Assembly (NCBI GenBank): GCA_035535315.1
Contig: DATLQD010000188.1
Coordinates: forward strand, 1-9,127
Direction: 5' to 3'
From: DASQGA01 sp035535315
Lineage (GTDB): Bacteria; Actinomycetota; Thermoleophilia; Gaiellales; Gaiellaceae
DNA: 9,127 nt
In this document: in pieces, positions 4,845-9,127 of the stretch
How positions within the stretch are numbered: the stretch's first letter is position 1
Layout: every line of letters starts with the position of its first letter
Translations under genes and position numbers: made by a program
Notes under the pieces: generated by a model
What the model was told of the DNA's origin: nothing
The model's input: only the letters and a program-made list of their open reading frames with translations
Database searches by the model: none

Positions 4845-7582
4845 GCGCCCCGGTGCGTGCCTCGGTGCCCTTCACGCTCGACGGAAAGCCGGCCAGCGCG
4901 CCCGAGGGCGAGCTGCTCGTCCATGCGGCCGCGCGTCACGGCGTCTTCATCCCGACTCTTTGTCACGACGACAAGCTCGACCCGTACGGAGGCTGCCGTA
5001 TGTGCGTCGTCGGAGTCGAAGGATCGCCCCGCCCCCTTCCTGCCTGCGCTACGAGGGTTACCGAGGGCATGGTGGTCTCGACCAACTCGAGCGTCCCGCA
5101 GTTCCGCCGCACGCTGACCGAGATGTTGCTCACCGAGCACCTGAATCCCGATCCGGGCGGGCGGCCCAACGAGCTGGTGGACATGGCCGAGGAGTTTCAG
5201 GCCGAAGCCCCGTTCATCCTCCCGGACGCCAAACGCGAGCCCTACGACGACCGGAACTCGCTCATGGGCTACAACCCCGACGCCTGCATCCTCTGCAACC
5301 GCTGCGTCCGCTACACGCAAGAAGTCATGCAATGCTCCGCCCTCTCCCTGGAAGGCCGCGGCCCGGACGCGCGAATCGTTCCGACCCACGGACATTCTTG
5401 GCTCGACACAGAATGTGAGCTTTGCGGCGGCTGCCTCGGCGTCTGCCCGACAGGCGCCATCTACGAAAAATTTGAGGAGGGCACCGAGCGGCCTGAGCGC
5501 ACCCTCGAGAAGGTGAAGACGACTTGCACCTTCTGTGGGGTCGGTTGTCAGATCGATCTGAACGTCGACCCAGAGACGAAGCGGATCGTCAAGGTCACCT
5601 CCGACCCGACCTACGTGTCGAACGAAGGCAACCTGTGCGTCAAGGGCCGGTTCGCCTTCAACTTCGTCCACCATCCCGACCGTCTGACCGAGCCGCTCGT
5701 CCGCGGAGAGGACGGCGAGCTCCACGAGGCCACGTGGGAGCACGCGCTCGAGGTGGCCGCCCAGGGATTGAACGACGTGAAGCAGCGACACGGGCCGCAG
5801 AAGATCGGCTTCCTCGCGTCGGCACGATTGACGATGGAGGAGAACTTCGCAATCCAAAAGCTCGCCAGGACGGTGGTCGGAACCAATTCCATCCACTCCT
5901 GCGAAGCCACCTGACACGCTCCGACTCTTTACGGCCTGGTCAGGTCGTTAGGCAGAGGAGCGACGACAAACTCGATCCCCGAGATCGAGAACACGAAATT
6001 CCTGCTCGTGATCGGCTCGAACACCACCGAGGCGCATCCCGTCCTCGCTCTCCGGATGAAGAAGGCGGTGCGGAAGGGTGCGACGCTCGTAGTCGCCGAT
6101 CCACGCAAGATCTGGCTTACGAAAATCGCGAAACGCCACCTCCAGCTCCGTCCGGGTACGGATGTCTGGCTCCTGAACGCGATCATGCACGTGATCCTCG
6201 AAGAGGGCCTGCAGAACGAGGAGTACATCGCGAGCTACACGGAGGATTTCGATGCCGTGCGGGAGGTCGTCTCCCGCTACACGCCGGAGGAGGCCGAAAA
6301 GGTCACGGGCGTCCCTGCGGAGGACATTCGCTGGGTCGCGCGGGCGTACGCGAACGAAAAGCATGCGGCCATCTTCTACACGCTCGGGATCACCGAGCAC
6401 GCCTGCGCGATCGACAACATCTGGTCCCTCTCCAACCTCACGCTCATGACGGGCCATCTCGGCTACGAGTCCACCGGCCTGAACGCGCTCCGCGGGCAGA
6501 ACAACGTCCAGGGCTTGAACGACGCCGGCGCGAATCCCGCCTACCTTCCGGGCTACCAGCCTGCGAACGACCCCGAGGTCGTCGCGCGCTTCGAGGCGCG
6601 TTGGGGCGACGGCACCGTCCCGGCATCCCCCGGCTACCGCCTCGACCAGATGATCTCCGGCCTGCACGACGACCGGATCAAAGCCTTCTACTTGATCGGT
6701 GAGAACCCGGCTCACACCGAGCCGAACGCGAGCCACGTCGAGGAAGGGCTCGAAAACCTCGAGTTCCTAGTCTCGCAGGACATCTTCCTGACGGACACAG
6801 CTCGAAAGCTCGCCGACGTGGTCTTTCCCGCCTCGAGCTTCGCCGAGAAGGACGGGACGTTCACGAACACGGAGCGGCGCGTGAACCGCGTTCGGAAGGC
6901 GGTGCCGCTGCCGGGCAATGCCCGGGAGGATCTCCAGATCGTGCTCGACGTGGCGAAAGCGATGGGCGCCGGTTGGCCGGACTACCAGGGAGCCGAGGAC
7001 GTCTGGAACGAGTTCGCCGACCTGGCGCCGCTCTGGAGCGGCATCCGGTACCCGCGGATCGAGGACGTCGGGCTTCAGTGGCCGTGCCTCGACGAAAACG
7101 ATCCCGGTGCCACGTTCCTGCATACACCTCGCCCAGCGCGACCGAGTGGCCGCGGCAAGTTTTATCCGGTCGAGTACCAGCCGCCGATCGAAGAGCCCGA
7201 CTCCGAGTACCCGTTCGTCCTCTCGACCGGACGGACGCTGTACCACTACAACTCGGCGACGATGACAATGCGCGAGGAAGCGATTCTCGACAAGCAGGAG
7301 GAGCCGTTCGTCGAGATGAGCCCCGAGGACGCGGCGAGCCTCGGCGTTGCCGAGGGCGATTGGGTCCGGCTCGTTTCTCGGCGCGGGGAGATCCAGGCCC
7401 GCGCTGCGATCGGCGACCGTGTCTATCCCGGGCTCGTGTGGATGGCTCTCCACTTCGCAGAGTCGCGGGTCAATCTGCTGACCAACGACGTCGGCGACTC
7501 CCTGATCGGGATCCCGGAGTACAAGGTCTGCGCAATCCGGATCGAGCCGGTCAGGTCTGCGCTCCAGCCGGCCGCGCGCTAG
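4841..7582 (+). CDS. fdhF: Formate dehydrogenase catalytic (alpha) subunit, selenoprotein with in-frame TGA at 5912
   Basis: This is a cytoplasmic Mo-bis-MGD formate dehydrogenase of 913 residues, read through a TGA as selenocysteine 358. The N-terminus is a NuoG-like [2Fe-2S] domain (Cys41, Cys52, Cys55, Cys69). A ferredoxin-like segment follows (Cys149, 152, 155, then Cys192, 195, 198, 202). The molybdopterin oxidoreductase [4Fe-4S] site is Cys229, Cys232, Cys236 and Cys266, with Lys268 next to it. The active site reads CEAT-Sec-HAPT, with His359 after Sec. Downstream, LRGQNNVQG supplies Arg551 and LSTGRTLYHYNS begins the C-terminal dinucleotide-binding domain, about 785-905. Arg551 is 193 residues after Sec358, the same spacing as Sec140 and Arg333 in E. 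coli FDH-H. ATG at 4841 overlaps the upstream stop; GAGG lies ten bases before it. Two cluster motifs are altered: His100 is not followed by the usual three Cys, and Thr159 replaces an expected Cys. Translation needs selA, selB, selC and selD elsewhere. Confidence 0.94.
5912..5914 (+). other. Selenocysteine codon (TGA) of the formate dehydrogenase
   Basis: This TGA is the only stop between 4841 and 7580 in the frame. It occupies the catalytic Sec/Cys position, preceded by Cys-Glu-Ala-Thr and followed by His-Ala-Pro-Thr-Leu. His after Sec is the conserved active-site His of the family. Frame is preserved on both sides, with no insertion or deletion. Confidence 0.92.
5917..5962 (+). promoter_or_regulatory. 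Bacterial SECIS element (selenocysteine insertion hairpin)
   Basis: A long hairpin starts two bases after the TGA. The outer stem pairs CGCUC (5917-5921) with GAGCG (5958-5962). A middle stem pairs CUCU (5925-5928) with AGAG (5954-5957). After an internal loop with Us at 5929-5930, an upper stem pairs CGGCCU (5932-5937) with AGGUCG (5942-5947), including one G-U pair, closed by the tetraloop GGUC (5938-5941). The loop begins 24 bases after the TGA. E. coli fdhF also presents a GGUC sequence in its SECIS loop, where SelB contacts the G and U. All pairing was found by eye; no energy was computed. Confidence 0.82.
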
Positions 7583-7587
7583 CGGTT

Positions 7588-7619
7588 CGCACCGTTACAG
7601 AGCTGTCACAGACGGTGCG
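7588..7619 (+). terminator. Hairpin just after the formate dehydrogenase operon
   Basis: Five bases after the fdhF stop, CGCACCGT (7588-7595) pairs perfectly with ACGGTGCG (7612-7619) around a 16-base loop. No T-tract follows, so it is not a classical intrinsic terminator. It could still end transcription, as T-less hairpins have been proposed to do in high-G+C bacteria, or protect the mRNA 3' end. Confidence 0.4.
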
Positions 7620-7779
7620 CCACACGCGCGTCGACGGGCAGTACGCTCTAGCGCGAGCAGGCGGGCGGGTTGGGACCCGAGCTAGACGCGCGAGTAACTG
7701 AAGCGCCTCGCTGTGCGCCGAGACCCGTGCTTCGCCGCGCCCGATCAGCCTCGTCGCGGATGGCAGCTCAAGACAGGGG
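7620..7779. other. Intergenic stretch without a recognised gene
   Basis: Part of the 262-bp gap between fdhF and the glutamine synthetase-like gene. I looked for a selenocysteine tRNA, since this would be a fitting place, and for short coding frames with a ribosome site, and found neither. No repeat or attachment site is evident. Confidence 0.5.
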
Positions 7780-7808
7780 TCGAAACTAGGCCTGGAGGGC
7801 GTTAGGGT
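7780..7808 (+). promoter_or_regulatory. Possible promoter of the glnT-like gene
   Basis: TCGAAA (7780-7785), a 17-bp spacer and TAGGGT (7803-7808) form a weak -35/-10 pair fitting the TANNNT -10 pattern. RNA would start near 7815, leaving a leader of about 30 bases with a strong ribosome site. GGGTCGA (7777-7783) and TCGACCC (7816-7822) are perfect inverted copies flanking this site. They could be an operator or simply chance. Confidence 0.3.
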
Positions 7809-7827
7809 CTCCCCCTCGACCCTTCAC

Positions 7828-7836
7828 GGAGGAGGA
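7828..7836 (+). promoter_or_regulatory. Strong Shine-Dalgarno site deciding the glnT start
   Basis: GGAGGAGGA lies eight bases before ATG 7845, the best ribosome site in the window. It fixes that start and contrasts with the apparently leaderless starts at 3228 and 3252. Confidence 0.8.
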
Positions 7837-7844
7837 CTCACGGC

Positions 7845-9127
7845 ATGGCCCCGACCCAAGCTGGCCCTAGCGTCGACGACATCCGCAAGGAGGTCGACGA
7901 CCGCGGAATCGAATTCTTCTTCGCGCAGTTCGTCGATATGTACTCGCGGCCAAGCGCGAAGTTGATCCCGGCAGCACACCTCGACGACCTCGTCAACGAC
8001 GGCGCCGGCTTCGCCGGCTTCGCCGCGGGCGAGATCGGCCAGGTGCCGGCCGACCCGGACATCGCCGCCATGCCCGACCTCCGGAGCTTCACGCCCGTTC
8101 CCTGGGAGCCCACCGTTGCACGGTTTGCCTGCGACATCACCGTCGAGGGAGAGGAATGGCCCTACGACCCGCGCACGATCCTCCGCCGCGTGGTCGAAAG
8201 CGCGCGCGAAAAGGGATTCGACTTCAGGTTCGGTCTCGAGCTCGAGTACTTCCTTGTCGAGCAGATGCCAGACGGCTCGATCCGGGTCGAGGACGATCGC
8301 GACACCCTCGAGAAACCGTGCTACGACCTGCTGGGTCTGACGCGCCACTATGACTTCCTGACGACGGTCTCGAAGTACGTGAACGAGCTCGGCTGGGGCA
8401 ACTACGCGAACGACCATGAGGACGCGAACGGCCAGTTCGAGCAGAACTTCGTCTTCGCCGACGCCCTCACGAGCTGCGACCGCGGCATCTTCTTCCGGTA
8501 CATGGTGCATACGCTCGCGGAAAAGCTGGGAGAGTCCGAGGGCCGCCGCATCGTGGCGACCTTCATGCCGAAGCCGTTCTCGCACCTGACCGGCAACGGA
8601 GCCCACTTCCACATGTCGCTCTGGGACGGCGACACGAATCTTTTCCTCGATGAGAACGACTCACACCACGGCCTTGGCCTTTCTGAGACCGCGTACCAGT
8701 TCATCGGCGGCCTCACGAAGCACGCAAGGGCGTACAGCGCGATCACAGCTCCGACGGTGAACTCCTACAAGCGCCTGAAGCTCGGGTCGACCACGAGCGG
8801 CGCGACCTGGTCTCCGGTCTGGATCTCGTACGGCTACAACAACCGCACCCAGATGCTCCGCATACCCGCTGCGGGCCGGATCGAGGATCGGACGATCGAC
8901 GGCTCCTGCAACCCGTACCTGGCCGCTGCGGCAATCCTCGCCGCCGGGATGGATGGGATCGAGAACGACCTCGACGCGGGCGAGCCGAATTCGGAGAACC
9001 TCTACACGAAGTCCTACGAGGAGCTCACCGCCCGCGGGCTCGAGAGCCTCCCCCGGAACCTGTACGAGGCGACGGTTGAGCTCGAGGCAGACGACGTGCT
9101 CCGCAAGGCCCTGGGCCGTGGCCGCGA
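7845..9127 (+). CDS. glnT: Type III glutamine synthetase family protein, GlnT / glutamate-methylamine ligase-like (3' end outside window)
   Basis: The 427 visible codons form a glutamine synthetase family enzyme, which activates glutamate with ATP and joins it to an amine. Family motifs are GLELEYFL (130-137, metal Glu132 and Glu134), HEDANGQFEQN (191-201), MPKPFSHLTGNGAHFHMSLW (241-260, with His254 and His256), NSYKRL (306-311), RTQMLRIP (334-341) and SCNPYLAAAAILAAG (354-368). NDGAGFAGFA at 51-60 and NDHEDANGQFE are features I associate with the GlnT (type III) group, which includes glutamate-methylamine ligase (makes gamma-glutamylmethylamide), rather than with ordinary GlnA. Whether it uses ammonia or methylamine cannot be settled by eye. 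Family members run about 430-450 residues, so only a short C-terminal piece is missing. It may form the start of a separate transcription unit, since 262 bp with a hairpin separate it from fdhF. A link to formate dehydrogenase through C1 metabolism is inferred. Confidence 0.88.
   Translation, partial: MAPTQAGPSVDDIRKEVDDRGIEFFFAQFVDMYSRPSAKLIPAAHLDDLVNDGAGFAGFAAGEIGQVPADPDIAAMPDLRSFTPVPWEPTVARFACDITVEGEEWPYDPRTILRRVVESAREKGFDFRFGLELEYFLVEQMPDGSIRVEDDRDTLEKPCYDLLGLTRHYDFLTTVSKYVNELGWGNYANDHEDANGQFEQNFVFADALTSCDRGIFFRYMVHTLAEKLGESEGRRIVATFMPKPFSHLTGNGAHFHMSLWDGDTNLFLDENDSHHGLGLSETAYQFIGGLTKHARAYSAITAPTVNSYKRLKLGSTTSGATWSPVWISYGYNNRTQMLRIPAAGRIEDRTIDGSCNPYLAAAAILAAGMDGIENDLDAGEPNSENLYTKSYEELTARGLESLPRNLYEATVELEADDVLRKALGRGR

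Noticed and set aside
4553..5917. A 454-codon open frame on the minus strand
   Set aside because: It is antisense to the formate dehydrogenase genes, has no recognisable domain, and arises easily in G+C-rich DNA. The same applies to minus-strand frames at 3213-4235, 5948-6736, 6767-7453 and 7824-8612.
5912..6008. A nonsense mutation or gene boundary splitting the formate dehydrogenase into two genes or a pseudogene
   Set aside because: The frame is unbroken apart from one TGA at the exact Sec position, conserved residues run across it, a SECIS-like hairpin follows, and the rest of the gene shows no decay.
7620..7844. A tRNA-Sec (selC) gene near the selenoprotein
   Set aside because: I found no long acceptor/T-arm pairing or TCA anticodon loop of the expected form in either direction.

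Overview
The window looks like chromosomal DNA from a high-G+C bacterium, most likely an actinomycetote. The coding sequences strongly favour G or C at third positions, and the start codons include GTG and probably TTG. The PurA, FdhD and GlnT-type sequences remind me of deep-branching Actinomycetota such as Thermoleophilia, but that placement is from memory and was not searched. I see no transposase, integrase, tRNA, rRNA, CRISPR array or phage gene.

Layout. (1) Positions 1-591 (+) hold the C-terminal half of adenylosuccinate synthetase (purA), cut by the window edge. (2) Positions 665-3228 (-) hold, in transcription order, an M20-family metallo-hydrolase, fdhD (sulfurtransferase that activates formate dehydrogenase) and mobA (molybdopterin guanylyltransferase). 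(3) Positions 3252-7582 (+) hold a two-gene formate dehydrogenase operon. The first gene is a NuoE-NuoF fusion (diaphorase subunit). The second is a large catalytic subunit overlapping it by ATGA. (4) Positions 7583-7844 are an intergenic region with a hairpin and a possible promoter. (5) From 7845 to the window end (+) runs a type III, GlnT-like glutamine synthetase family gene that resembles glutamate-methylamine ligase. It is cut by the window edge.

Main observation. The catalytic subunit is interrupted by one in-frame TGA at 5912-5914, exactly where formate dehydrogenases carry the catalytic Cys or Sec. The same frame continues for 555 codons with intact family motifs. A hairpin fitting a bacterial SECIS element lies just downstream, with a GGUC apical loop. 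I therefore read 4841-7582 as one 913-residue selenoprotein, not two genes or a pseudogene. The Sec358-Arg551 spacing (193 residues) equals the Sec140-Arg333 spacing of E. coli formate dehydrogenase H.

How the genes fit together. MobA makes the Mo-bis-MGD cofactor and FdhD sulfurates it. The selenoprotein subunit oxidises formate, or reduces CO2. Its Fe-S domains pass electrons to the NuoE-NuoF subunit, which carries FMN and reacts with NAD(P). The maturation genes and structural genes diverge from a 23-bp gap. In that gap the two predicted -10 boxes overlap by two bases, and each promoter would start RNA at or within one base of a GTG start codon. The GlnT-like gene next door hints at a wider C1/methylamine context, but this is only inferred.
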